Source: Spirochaetaceae bacterium
GTDB taxonomy: Bacteria; Spirochaetota; Spirochaetia; Treponematales; Breznakiellaceae
NCBI GenBank assembly: GCA_031281945.1
Contig: JAITER010000092.1
Coordinates: forward strand, 21,791 to 85,790
Direction: 5' to 3'
Length of the DNA: 64,000 nucleotides
In this document: one piece after another, positions 7,919 through 16,663 of the stretch
Numbering within the stretch: position 1 is the first letter of the stretch
Layout: the number at the start of each line of letters is the position of its first letter
Translations under genes and position numbers: made by a program
Notes under the pieces: generated by a model
Told to the model about the DNA's origin: nothing
Seen by the model: only the letters and a program-made list of their open reading frames with translations
Databases searched by the model: none

Positions 7919-10084
7919 ATGAAGTGGTTAAAACGTGAAATAAACGCGGATTTGGTAAACGACATATCCGAAAAATATGGTTGCGATAAGCTAACGGCCT
8001 CTATTTTAGTTAGGCGTAGTATACTTTCCGGCGACAAAATCATTTATTTTTTAGAAGACGGCAAAAGAAACCTTCACAATCCGTTCAAATTGTCCGGCAT
8101 GGAAGACGCCGTAGAAAAAATTCTGGAATTAAAAGAAGACGGCGGTAAAGTTCTTGTATTTGGAGACCGTGACACAGACGGAGTAACAAGCACAGCCATA
8201 CTTGTGCAATGTTTGCAAAAAATAGGGATAGACGTAAGCTGGCGCGTTCCTGTGGGCGATGAACCTTACGGACTTTCCATGCAAGCTGTGGAAGAATTTG
8301 CGGCCGGTTACGGTTCGCTTATCATTACTGTAGACTGCGGCGTTTCCAATCATCGCGAAATTGAGCGCGCTTCGGAGTTGGGGCTTGACGTCATTGTAAC
8401 CGATCATCATGAAGTAAGAGGCGAGCCGCCGCCGGCTTTCGCGGTGATAGACCCTAAAATAAAGTCGCCTGACGGCGGCTACGAATATCCTTTTCCGCAT
8501 TTGGCGGGTTGCGCGGTTGCGTATAAACTTACGCAGGCTTTAGATTTTGCGCAAAAAAGCTCGCTTTTTAACCGGCAGGTTTGCCTTTTAAATACCCGCC
8601 CCGGCAACGCCGGTTCATGGATTATCGAAATTAAAAAGTTGCGCAATCTTGTGGAAATTGATTCTCTTACAGAAATAGTTCTTCCTGGCGGCGTCAGCAT
8701 ATCGCAAACTAGACTCCCCGCGTTTTTAGAAGGCCAGTATATTTATGTTTGGGACGAAAGCGCTCAAAAAAAGAACATGGAAGTTATTTTTGGCAAGGGC
8801 GTCGAGTTTGGTTTTGCGGACATAGCTCCCCAGGCGGCCTCTATAATACCGTCTGTGGAAGGAAAAAGCCTTTTGCGGCTTAAAGAGGTGTCGCGGTTGG
8901 GGCGTTATGGCGAGCCGCCTTCCGAGTTGGACGTGTTTTTTAGCGTTTTTTACGCGATGTTTCAAAAAGGCGAAGGTTTTTTTGGCGATGAAGACGCTGC
9001 GGCCTTGCAGCTTACCGCCATAGGGACGCTCGCCGACCTTATGCCGCTGGAAAATGAAAACCGGATTTTGGTGAAGCACGGGCTTTTACGGTTGAACGAA
9101 AAGGCGGTTCCCGGAATTTCCGATCTTATTTTTAGCCTTGGGATAGGCGGAGGCAGGCTTGATTCCAGCGATGTTTCCTGGAAGCTCACTCCCGCGATAA
9201 ACGCGGCGGGCAGAATGGGCAATGCGGCTTTGGCTGTGGAGCTTCTTCTGGAACCGGATTTAAAGCGGCGGGGCGCTCTTGCTTTACAAATTGTGGAGTT
9301 AAACGCCCAGCGCCGTAAACTTACAGACAAAGCTATGGAAACCGCCATGCCTATAGTTCAGCAGAATCAGGCGGATTACAACGGCAAGATTGTTTTTGCG
9401 GCCAGCGAAAACATTCCTCGCGGCGTTACCGGCCTTACTGCTAACAGGCTGACGTCTTGTTTTAACGCGCCGGCTGTGGTGGTTTCTTTGGCCGAAGACG
9501 TTGCGGCGGGTTCTGTGCGTTCCGCTCGCGGTTATAATTTGCAGTCGTTTTTAGACCAAAGCAACGATCTTTTTATAGACTGCGGGGGCCACGATTTTGC
9601 GGCTGGTTTTTCTATAAAAATGGAGCGTTGGAATGATTTTGTTGAGCGTCTAAAAACCATATCTCTTACGGTGGAATTTCCAAAGGATGCGGAAGAAGGC
9701 GGCGAAGTGTTAAATATTGACGCCGAACTGCCCCTTTCGTGGTTAAAGCCGGAAATTTTGTCCGTTGTGGATATGTTTCAGCCTTTTGGCCGGGGCAACG
9801 ACCCTCTTTTATTTTTGGCGCGCGGTTTAAAAATTATGGACATTACTTTGCAGGGCAGGCCGGAGGTAAAGCACGTTAAATTTACGCTGGACGGCGGCAA
9901 GCACAAATGGCCCGCCATGTACTGGAACGCGGTTGATAAAGTGAACGTGGAATGGACTAAAAATGATTCTGTGGACGCTGTTTTTAAAATAACCCGCAAT
10001 TATTTTGCGGGAAACACTACGCCCACTTTGATTATTTCCGATTTAAAACTTTCAGAATCCGGCGGCGGCCAGGCTCTTTGTTAA
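7919..10084 (+). CDS. recJ: Single-strand-specific exonuclease RecJ
   Basis: A DHH-family phosphoesterase of about 721 residues. Motifs in order are FGDRDTDGVTST (motif I), ITVDCGVSN, then VTDHHE (the DHH motif), and C-terminal DHHA1-like SARGYN and CGGHDFAAGFS. RecJ degrades single-stranded DNA 5'-3' in recombination and mismatch repair. Compared with standard RecJ there is an extra segment of roughly 110 residues (about 225-335) between the DHH domain and the region FGDEDAAALQLTAIGTLADLMPL. I prefer ATG 7919 over the TTG two codons earlier. No Shine-Dalgarno is visible, and a CATAAT box lies close upstream. Confidence 0.88.
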   Translation: MKWLKREINADLVNDISEKYGCDKLTASILVRRSILSGDKIIYFLEDGKRNLHNPFKLSGMEDAVEKILELKEDGGKVLVFGDRDTDGVTSTAILVQCLQKIGIDVSWRVPVGDEPYGLSMQAVEEFAAGYGSLIITVDCGVSNHREIERASELGLDVIVTDHHEVRGEPPPAFAVIDPKIKSPDGGYEYPFPHLAGCAVAYKLTQALDFAQKSSLFNRQVCLLNTRPGNAGSWIIEIKKLRNLVEIDSLTEIVLPGGVSISQTRLPAFLEGQYIYVWDESAQKKNMEVIFGKGVEFGFADIAPQAASIIPSVEGKSLLRLKEVSRLGRYGEPPSELDVFFSVFYAMFQKGEGFFGDEDAAALQLTAIGTLADLMPLENENRILVKHGLLRLNEKAVPGISDLIFSLGIGGGRLDSSDVSWKLTPAINAAGRMGNAALAVELLLEPDLKRRGALALQIVELNAQRRKLTDKAMETAMPIVQQNQADYNGKIVFAASENIPRGVTGLTANRLTSCFNAPAVVVSLAEDVAAGSVRSARGYNLQSFLDQSNDLFIDCGGHDFAAGFSIKMERWNDFVERLKTISLTVEFPKDAEEGGEVLNIDAELPLSWLKPEILSVVDMFQPFGRGNDPLLFLARGLKIMDITLQGRPEVKHVKFTLDGGKHKWPAMYWNAVDKVNVEWTKNDSVDAVFKITRNYFAGNTTPTLIISDLKLSESGGGQALC

Positions 10085-10175
10085 AAACCCGGAAATCAGT
10101 ATAAAAAAGCCGAATTCAATTGCTAAAATATATGATAAGCACATCATTAACTTTTTAAAAAACGTTTTTGTAAAG

Positions 10176-10190
10176 CCCCCCCCCCCCCCC
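10176..10190 (+). repeat. C15 homopolymer upstream of an outer-membrane protein gene
   Basis: Fifteen consecutive C residues, 82 bases before ATG 10273. A possible -35 (TTGTAA, 10168-10173) lies directly before the tract and -10-like AT-rich boxes (TATTAA 10196, TAAAAT 10204) directly after, so tract length would set the promoter spacing. Confidence 0.95.
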
Positions 10191-10272
10191 GTTGTTATTA
10201 ATGTAAAATAAAACGCAAAATATTGATGTCTTTAATTAGACTTGATTTTTCAAAAAATCTTAAGGAGAAAAC

Positions 10273-11703
10273 ATGAAAAAAGGTATTTTTGCGGCTGTTT
10301 TTGCAGCCCTGGCGGTTGGGGCGTTTGCTCAGCCGACGCCCCCAGCGGAACCCATCAAACTGTTGGGCTTGCAGGCTACTATCGGTTCTATGGTTAACGG
10401 TGTAACGCCGCGTTATGCTTTGGACGAAGACAACTATCTAAACGTTGTAAACTGGGCCAACGTTAAATTTGACGACGTTTACTTTTTCCTGGGCGGAAAA
10501 GCAACGACGATAGGTACAGGCTTTCAGGGCGGGCTCGCCAAAAAACTCGGCCAAAACTATTTGGGATTTTACTTTAACGGAGAACTTTTTAGTGGAAAAG
10601 GGACGAATACCGGCACGGATCCTGCTCCTCCTACTGTTAAGGAAGACTTTACTATTAACCAGAAGTTCGCTGTTCTTTTTGCGAATCAGGCGATAGGCGG
10701 CATACGTTTAGACCTTTTGTTTGATAATGCTAAAAGCGAATACGATAAAAACGACGCCACCCATACAGAGAAAACCACAGGCACTGGCACAACTGTTACC
10801 AGCGTGCAGTGGGGCAAAAAAATCGGGTCTTTCACCCCGAAAGCGACTATCGGCTTTCAATGGCCTAAGCATACTACAAGCGAAAAAAAAACCAACATTT
10901 CAACCTATACCACAACTGAAAATGCGGAGAGCTGGGATGCGGCTGCTTTGGGCGTAAAACTGGAAGGCGCGTACAAAGATTTTTCCGCCGACTATCAGCT
11001 TTCTCTTGATTTCGGTAAAACTACGATGTCGACGTTTAAAGTTTCCAGTAACGGCGTTTCCGGCTCTACTACCGAAATAAAAGCTGTAACAACCGGCGGT
11101 TATAACAACACATTAAACCTGTACTACGGCATAACGGCGGACGTCAACCAAAAACTGCAGTTTAAACTGCGCCCGCAGTTGCAGTTTGTTTTGGCCGGCG
11201 CGGAAAACAAAACAACAACCAACACAACAACCGCTCAGGATGATATAGAAACTGTGACCTACTCTGTTGCGCCCACAACATATTTTGCTTTTAGCCCTTT
11301 AATGCAGGTTGGCGCCCAGTATAAAGTTACCCAGAAATTCGCTTTGTACACCGGCGTAACATTCACCTTCCTTAAAGTGGAATCGCAAAGTTGGGCTTCG
11401 TATACGAATAAAAACGCGGATGGTACTGAGGTTGAATATAAAAACACGCCTTCTTCTTGGAGTATTGCCGGTTTATCTTTGGGCGGCGGCACCACGCTAA
11501 ATTTTGGCGCGAACTTTGCGTTCAGCGACACATTTAGCCTGGACGCCCAGATTCAAAGCGACCTTGTCAAAATAGGCGTTCCCGGTAAAGACCCTGCCGC
11601 AACCATTGCCAATCCGTTTGATACTAGCAAGAGCTGGCTTGAAGGCGGCATAATTCTTAACTTTAAACCGGCGCCCAAAGCGGCTCCGGCAACCGCCCAA
11701 TAA
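10273..11703 (+). CDS. Outer-membrane beta-barrel protein (porin-like)
   Basis: A 476-residue protein with a clear signal peptide (MKKGIFAAVFAALAVGAFAQ). The rest is a run of amphipathic beta strands rich in Thr, Gly and aromatics, ending FNFKPAPKAAPATAQ-like (ILNFKPAPKA). No conserved catalytic motif is visible. A strong Shine-Dalgarno (AAGGAG) precedes the ATG, and a classic terminator follows the stop. It probably acts as a spirochaete porin or surface-exposed barrel; several Thr-rich loops (for example TTGTGTTVTS) look like variable external loops. The C15 tract in its upstream region makes length-dependent expression an attractive hypothesis. Confidence 0.8.
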   Translation: MKKGIFAAVFAALAVGAFAQPTPPAEPIKLLGLQATIGSMVNGVTPRYALDEDNYLNVVNWANVKFDDVYFFLGGKATTIGTGFQGGLAKKLGQNYLGFYFNGELFSGKGTNTGTDPAPPTVKEDFTINQKFAVLFANQAIGGIRLDLLFDNAKSEYDKNDATHTEKTTGTGTTVTSVQWGKKIGSFTPKATIGFQWPKHTTSEKKTNISTYTTTENAESWDAAALGVKLEGAYKDFSADYQLSLDFGKTTMSTFKVSSNGVSGSTTEIKAVTTGGYNNTLNLYYGITADVNQKLQFKLRPQLQFVLAGAENKTTTNTTTAQDDIETVTYSVAPTTYFAFSPLMQVGAQYKVTQKFALYTGVTFTFLKVESQSWASYTNKNADGTEVEYKNTPSSWSIAGLSLGGGTTLNFGANFAFSDTFSLDAQIQSDLVKIGVPGKDPAATIANPFDTSKSWLEGGIILNFKPAPKAAPATAQ

Positions 11704-11735
11704 CCTGTTACAAAACAGCGTTTAGGTCTTTGTAA

Positions 11736-11771
11736 AGAGGGCGCGGTTTTATTATCGCGCCCTCTTTTTTT
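11736..11771 (+). terminator. Intrinsic terminator of the porin-like gene
   Basis: Arms AGAGGGCGCG and CGCGCCCTCT with a 10-base loop, followed by a T-run of seven. Position and structure are textbook. Confidence 0.92.
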
Positions 11772-12138
11772 GTTTTTTTTAATTTATAACCTGCATTTAT
11801 TACCGCACGGAGCGGGATCGCCGCCGTGCTTGCGCGGCAAGCCGCCGCCCGGCGTGTCGTGTACAGGGCTAAACCTGCGGTGTTGGCGCCTTTTATTCCA
11901 TCCTTTGGCGGCTGTTTTGGCTTTCGCCTCCTATTCCTTCAAAAATGTTTTGCGCGTAATAATATTAGGCTTGCTCAATAACCCGCCTGGTTATTACAAG
12001 TCTTGCAAAACGCTCCGCATTTTGCTGTTTTTAGGCTTGTTGGTCAGGCCGTGCAAGCCAAACACAACCGCGTTTGGCCCGGCTTGCGGAAATTTTAGCT
12101 TTTGAACGGCTTTATTGGGTAAAATAATTGTAATTTTC
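11772..12138. repeat. Gene-free stretch holding a degenerate MITE-like repeat
   Basis: No convincing gene. From about 11964 to 12106 the sequence resembles the MITE-like repeat found at 42541 and 44235: it shares ACAAGTCTTGCAAAACGC followed by a CGCATTTTG-type arm and a degenerate GGAAATTTTAGC arm. The first 190 bases are GC-rich and unexplained. Confidence 0.5.
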
Positions 12139-12168
12139 TTGCGCGTAACATTCTTTTCGTACTATAAT
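12139..12168 (+). promoter_or_regulatory. Sigma-70-type promoter of the transhydrogenase operon
   Basis: TTGCGC (12139-12144), 18-base spacer, TATAAT (12163-12168), about 73 bases before the first ATG. A 12-bp perfect hairpin (12187-12211) lies in the predicted 5' untranslated region. Confidence 0.65.
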
Positions 12169-12186
12169 TAATTTATATTTAAGGTT

Positions 12187-12211
12187 GTTCCAAAACTTCA
12201 AGTTTTGGAAC
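12187..12211. repeat. Perfect palindrome in the 5' leader of the transhydrogenase operon
   Basis: GTTCCAAAACTT and AAGTTTTGGAAC separated by a single C; a family A palindrome. As RNA it would form a near loop-less stem, or as DNA it could bind a dimeric protein. Confidence 0.75.
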
Positions 12212-12241
12212 AGGTTCATTTAAGTAAAATAAGGAGCGTTT

Positions 12242-12736
12242 ATGGCTTGTTGTTGTGGTAACGATGACGCCGCCCTTATCTCCGAAGCAAAAGAGATTGT
12301 TCAAAAAGTGGGTAAAGCCCCCGAATACGCAATCCCTCTGCTGCAAGAGATTCAAAGACGGCGTACATACCTTCCCCAAGACCTGGTAGAAAAGGTCGCG
12401 CAAGAGGCGGAAATCCCCGTCTCCAATTTGTACGGAGTTGCGACTTTTTACTCGCAATTCCGCTTTAAGCCCCAGGGCAAGTATCTAATCCGCGTGTGTC
12501 ATGGAACCGCCTGCCACGTAGCGGGCTCGGATATTATCGCGGCGGTGATAGCCCAGGAGCTGGGTATAGAAGAAGGCGATACAACGCCGGATAAGCTTTT
12601 CTCTTTCGAAAAAGTAGCTTGTTTGGGTTGTTGCGCGCTCGCCCCCGTGGTTATGATAGGCGATAAAATTTACGCGAAGCTCACCAGCTCCAAAGTCAAA
12701 GCGGTAATAAAGGAGTACAAAGATGGCAAAGCCTAA
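12242..12736 (+). CDS. NuoE-like [2Fe-2S] subunit, Stn-type transhydrogenase (StnC-like)
   Basis: A 164-residue thioredoxin-like ferredoxin subunit. Four cluster cysteines have NuoE/HydC spacing: Cys86-x4-Cys91 (VCHGTACHV) and Cys127-x3-Cys131 (ACLGCCA). The N-terminus has an unusual MACCCG run. In bifurcating hydrogenases and in Stn-type transhydrogenases this subunit passes electrons to the flavin/NADH subunit. AAGGAG precedes ATG 12242. The gene overlaps the next one by 14 bases, so translation is probably coupled. The genomic set (NuoE, NuoF, then an NfnB-like protein) identifies the complex more than this subunit alone. Confidence 0.88.
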   Translation: MACCCGNDDAALISEAKEIVQKVGKAPEYAIPLLQEIQRRRTYLPQDLVEKVAQEAEIPVSNLYGVATFYSQFRFKPQGKYLIRVCHGTACHVAGSDIIAAVIAQELGIEEGDTTPDKLFSFEKVACLGCCALAPVVMIGDKIYAKLTSSKVKAVIKEYKDGKA

Positions 12737-14486
12737 ACTATTGGTTGGACTGGGTTCTTGCGGTGTCGCGGCGGGCGGAATGGCCGTCTACAATCATTTA
12801 AAAGAGGTGGTTCCGCAAGACCTCGCGGATATAGAAATTACTTCCTGCATAGGAATGTGTTGGGCCGAACCTCTTGTAGAAGTGGTTTCCGGCGAAAACC
12901 GCACTCTTTTTGGTTATGTAAACGAAGAATTCTCCGACAAAATTTTTGAAGGCGTTAAATCCGGCAAACTTCCCGAAGAAAACCGCGTGCGCGAAAGCGA
13001 GGAAGGCAAAGACTATCTTGGAAAACAAGTAAAAGTCGTGTTGCGGAATTGCGGCGTCATCAACCCCGAAAAAATCAGCGATTACATCGCCGTAGGCGGC
13101 TATGAAGCCTTAAAAAAATGCCTGAACGAATACACGCCGCAACAGGTGATAGATATCGTAAAAGAATCCGGGCTTGCGGGGCGCGGCGGGGCGTTTTTCC
13201 CCACCGCCGTAAAGTGGGGCCTTTTCGCGGCGAATCCGGCTCCGGCTGGCGGCCATAAATATATGGTTTGCAACGCCGACGAAGGCGACCCGGGCGCATT
13301 TATGGATCGCGCAACTATAGAAGGCGACCCCCACGGCCTTTTGGAAGGTATGCTTATAGCGGCTTACGCTACGGGCGCCGATCGGGGCTACATTTATTGC
13401 CGCGCAGAATACCCTCTCGCGATAAAACGCCTTAAAATCGCCATAGACGAAGCCGAAAAAAACGGCTTTTTGGGTGATAATATTCTTGGAAAAAACTTTA
13501 ATTTTCACCTCAAAATAAAAGAAGGCGCCGGCGCCTTTGTTTGCGGCGAAGAAACGGCGCTCATGGCCTCCGTAATGGGCCGGCGCGGAATGCCCACCCT
13601 TAAACCACCCTTCCCCGCCGTTTCCGGCTTGTTTGAGTGTCCCACAAACATTAACAACGTAGAAACCTTCGAAAACGTAGCCTACATCATTAGTAAAGGC
13701 GCAAAAGAATTCAACAAATACACATCTAACGGCACTATCGGTACAAAAGTTTTCGCCCTTGCCGGAAAAGTTAAACGCGCCGGACTTGTGGAAATTCCTG
13801 TTGGCATGACAATACGCGAGCTCGTTGAAAGGATTGGCGGCGGTTCCTCCACGGGGCTTCCGTTAAAAGCCGTTCAGATGGGCGGGCCGTCCGGCGGCTG
13901 TATTCCGGCGCGCCTTTTTGACACCACCATAGATGTAAAATCGGTTACAGGAACGGGCGCGATAATGGGCTCCGGCGGGTTTATCGTCATGGATGAACAA
14001 ACCTGCATGGTGGACGTCGCAAAATACTTCCTTACCTTTGTGCAAAGCGAAAGTTGCGGAAAATGTACTTTTTGCCGTATAGGCACAAAACGTATGCTGG
14101 AAATCTTAAACCGAATTACAAACGGCTCCGGCGAAGAAAAAGACCTTGAACGCCTGCAAGAATTAGCGGCGGCGATTAAAAAATCATCGCTTTGCGCTCT
14201 TGGGCAAACCGCGCCAAATCCGGTTCTTACAACGATGAAATACTTCCCGGAAGAATACGAAGAACACATCAAGCAAAAAAAATGCCGGGCCAAAGTTTGT
14301 AAACCGTTAATTAAATACGGAGTTTTGGAAGATAAATGCGTTGGTTGCGGAGCTTGTTTGCGCGGTTGCCCGGTTAAAGCAATTTCCGGCGAAAAAAAGA
14401 AACCGCACAGCATAGACCCGTCCAAATGCACCCGTTGCGGTCTTTGTAAAGACGCCTGCAAATTTGCCGCTATAGAAGTTAGCTAA
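12723..14486 (+). CDS. NuoF-like FMN/NADH subunit, Stn-type transhydrogenase (StnB-like)
   Basis: A 587-residue subunit with an N-terminal thioredoxin-like ferredoxin region, an NADH/FMN-binding core (GRGGAFFPTAVKW, CNADEGDPGAFMDR, GAGAFVCGEETALM), a [4Fe-4S] site (ESCGKCTFCRIG) and two C-terminal ferredoxin motifs (CVGCGACLRGCP and CTRCGLCKDAC). This is the HydB/NuoF layout with a ferredoxin tail, typical of soluble electron-bifurcating enzymes. It should hold FMN and exchange electrons among NAD(H), ferredoxin and the other subunits in the cytoplasm. It overlaps the preceding gene and lies 16 bases before the next one. Confidence 0.9.
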   Translation: MAKPKLLVGLGSCGVAAGGMAVYNHLKEVVPQDLADIEITSCIGMCWAEPLVEVVSGENRTLFGYVNEEFSDKIFEGVKSGKLPEENRVRESEEGKDYLGKQVKVVLRNCGVINPEKISDYIAVGGYEALKKCLNEYTPQQVIDIVKESGLAGRGGAFFPTAVKWGLFAANPAPAGGHKYMVCNADEGDPGAFMDRATIEGDPHGLLEGMLIAAYATGADRGYIYCRAEYPLAIKRLKIAIDEAEKNGFLGDNILGKNFNFHLKIKEGAGAFVCGEETALMASVMGRRGMPTLKPPFPAVSGLFECPTNINNVETFENVAYIISKGAKEFNKYTSNGTIGTKVFALAGKVKRAGLVEIPVGMTIRELVERIGGGSSTGLPLKAVQMGGPSGGCIPARLFDTTIDVKSVTGTGAIMGSGGFIVMDEQTCMVDVAKYFLTFVQSESCGKCTFCRIGTKRMLEILNRITNGSGEEKDLERLQELAAAIKKSSLCALGQTAPNPVLTTMKYFPEEYEEHIKQKKCRAKVCKPLIKYGVLEDKCVGCGACLRGCPVKAISGEKKKPHSIDPSKCTRCGLCKDACKFAAIEVS

Positions 14487-14502
14487 AACCAAAGGATTAA
14501 AT

Positions 14503-16572
14503 ATGGCAACATTAAATATAACCATTAACGATAAACCGCTTCAGGTTGAGGCGGGAACTACAATTCTAAACGCGGCTACGGCGGCGGGGTTTGAAATCCC
14601 CACTTTCTGCCATTCCTGGAATTTAAAGCCGTATACAAGCTGTTTTATCTGCGCTGTAAAAGTTGAACCAGGCAGAGGCAACCTTGTGCCGGCTTGCGCT
14701 ACAAAAGTTGCGGAAGGTCAAAAAATTACAGTTTCCGGCCCGGAAGTAGACGCTTCCCGCCGTATGTGCCTTAATTTGCTGGTCTCCGACCATTGCGGCG
14801 ATTGTTTGCCGCCATGCCAAACTACCTGCCCGTCTTCCATAGACATAAAAGGGTTTTTGGCGCTTGTGCGTGAAGGCAAAGAAGAAGAAGCGGCGAAACT
14901 TATCCGCGAAAAAGCGCCTTTCCCTGGCGTCTTGGGCCGCATCTGCCCGCGCCCGTGCGAAGAAGAATGCCGCCGTAACCGTGTGGAAGGCCCGGTGGCC
15001 ATCTGCAACATGAAGCGCCATATCGCGGATACGGAGCTTGCGGCTAAAAGAAAACCCCAGCTTCCGGCTCCCGCGCCGTCTACCGGAAAAAAAGTAGCTG
15101 TTGTGGGCGCAGGCCCCGCCGGAATGACCGCCGCTTATTTTTTACGTTTGCAAGGCCATGCGGTTTCCGTTTTTGAAAAACATAAAGTTTCCGGCGGAAT
15201 GCTCCGTTATGGAATACCTTATTACCGCTTGCCGGACGAAACTCTTAAAACAGAATTCGGCGCAATTGAAGCTCTTGGCGTTGAGGTAAAATACGGCGTC
15301 GAAATTGGCAAAGATATTCCGGCAAAAAAACTGGAAGCGGATTACGACGCGCTGATTTTGGCGGTGGGCGCTCAAGGCGCCTCCCCAATAGGCGTTCCTG
15401 GCGAGGATTTGCCCGGCGTTTGGTCTGGAATCCAGTACTTGGGAGAATCCGGCGAAGGAGCTACGCCTAAGCTTGGCTCCGACGTCTACGTAGTTGGCGG
15501 CGGTAATACGGCGATGGATTGCGTTAGAAGCGCAGTGCGCGGCGGTTCCAGGGCTACTTGTTTGTACAGACGCGGACGCGAAGAAATGCCCGCCAATGAC
15601 ATGGAAATTGAAGAAGCCGAACACGAAGGCGTTAAGTTTGAGTACCTTACCGCGCCGGTTAAAATAGAAAAAGACGGCGATAAATTAAAACTCACCCTTA
15701 TAAAAATGGAATTGGGTGAACCGGACGCATCGGGGCGCAGGTCTCCCAAGCCTAAAGCCGGAACCGAGTACACCGTATCCGCCACGGCGGTTGTCGGGGC
15801 CATAGGCCAGCGGGTTTTACCGCAACTGGCTGGCGAACTGGGTTTGGATCTCGTCAGAAATGGCGCCATAGCCGCCAACCCCCAGACTTTCCAGACAAGC
15901 CGGCAAGGCATTTTTGCTTGCGGCGATTGCCAAACCGGCGCCAACATCGCGGTTCGAGCCGTTGGTAATGGGCGTAAAACGGCTGTTGCTGTAGACCAGT
16001 TCCTTAAAGGCGAAGAAGTAAAAGGCGAAGAAGTCTTGTTTAATTCGCAAATGGGCCCGTTGGATACTGTAAGCGAAGAACTTTTTAAAGACGCAAAAAA
16101 ACAAGACCGTATTAAAATGCCTGTTATTTCTGACGGGGAGCGTAAAACAACGGAAAAAGAAGTGGAAACAGGCTTTAATCCGCAGGATGCAAAAAAAGAA
16201 GCGGAACGTTGCCTGGAGTGCGGATGCGAAGCTATTAAAGACTGCCGGTTGCGCGAATACGCCACAAAGTACGGCGCAGACCAAAATTATTTTGGACGGC
16301 CTTCCGAAGAGGATTCCCGCCGCGCCTACCAAATTGATTGCAGCCACCCCAAAATTAAGATGCAATCAAATAAATGCATCAACTGCGCCGCTTGCGTCCG
16401 TGTTTGCGCCGAAGTTAAAGGACTTAGCGTATTGGGCCTGGTAAACCGTGGGTTTGCCACACGTATGCTGGCCCCGTTTGGCAGAAGCCTTGTTGGAACT
16501 AAATGCGACGGTTGCGGGGAATGTGTAAAAGTTTGCCCCACCGCCGGCGTTATGGAAAAAAAAGCGGGCTAA
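14503..16572 (+). CDS. NfnB/GltD-like flavoprotein with ferredoxin domains (StnA-like)
   Basis: A 689-residue fusion. In order: a [2Fe-2S] ferredoxin domain (Cys36, then TSCFIC and PACAT), a GltD-type [4Fe-4S] region (CGDCLPPCQTTC, GRICPRPCEEEC), an FAD Rossmann fold (VAVVGAGPAGMTAAYFL), an NADPH-binding fold (VYVVGGGNTAMDC), a FACGDCQTGANI FAD motif, and two C-terminal [4Fe-4S] motifs (CINCAACVRVC, CDGCGECVKVCP). With NuoE- and NuoF-like partners this matches the Sporomusa-type Nfn (Stn), which links NADH, NADPH and ferredoxin by flavin-based electron bifurcation. No H-cluster motifs are present, so it is not a hydrogenase. A terminator follows. Confidence 0.87.
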   Translation: MATLNITINDKPLQVEAGTTILNAATAAGFEIPTFCHSWNLKPYTSCFICAVKVEPGRGNLVPACATKVAEGQKITVSGPEVDASRRMCLNLLVSDHCGDCLPPCQTTCPSSIDIKGFLALVREGKEEEAAKLIREKAPFPGVLGRICPRPCEEECRRNRVEGPVAICNMKRHIADTELAAKRKPQLPAPAPSTGKKVAVVGAGPAGMTAAYFLRLQGHAVSVFEKHKVSGGMLRYGIPYYRLPDETLKTEFGAIEALGVEVKYGVEIGKDIPAKKLEADYDALILAVGAQGASPIGVPGEDLPGVWSGIQYLGESGEGATPKLGSDVYVVGGGNTAMDCVRSAVRGGSRATCLYRRGREEMPANDMEIEEAEHEGVKFEYLTAPVKIEKDGDKLKLTLIKMELGEPDASGRRSPKPKAGTEYTVSATAVVGAIGQRVLPQLAGELGLDLVRNGAIAANPQTFQTSRQGIFACGDCQTGANIAVRAVGNGRKTAVAVDQFLKGEEVKGEEVLFNSQMGPLDTVSEELFKDAKKQDRIKMPVISDGERKTTEKEVETGFNPQDAKKEAERCLECGCEAIKDCRLREYATKYGADQNYFGRPSEEDSRRAYQIDCSHPKIKMQSNKCINCAACVRVCAEVKGLSVLGLVNRGFATRMLAPFGRSLVGTKCDGCGECVKVCPTAGVMEKKAG

Positions 16573-16591
16573 GGCCGTAAACAAAAAAATG

Positions 16592-16623
16592 AAAAACGGC
16601 TCCAGAAATGGAGCCGTTTTTTT
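16592..16623 (+). terminator. Intrinsic terminator of the transhydrogenase operon
   Basis: AAACGGCTCC and GGAGCCGTTT arms with a 6-base loop, followed by T-rich sequence. Confidence 0.92.
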
Positions 16624-16663
16624 ATGCCGGCAACCAGGCGCCGCGCCGCCGGTTAGCGGCCTG

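Noticed and set aside
11770..12105. 111-codon frame between the porin-like gene and the transhydrogenase operon
   Set aside because: Begins in the terminator T-run and lies over a degenerate MITE-like repeat; composition is not protein-like.
15486..16265. 259-codon minus-strand frame within the transhydrogenase gene
   Set aside because: Shadow ORF: Ser/Ala-rich low-complexity product; the + strand carries intact FAD, NADPH and iron-sulfur motifs.
12242..16572. HydABC electron-bifurcating [FeFe]-hydrogenase operon
   Set aside because: The third subunit has GltD/NfnB-type FAD and NADPH folds and no H-cluster cysteine motifs.
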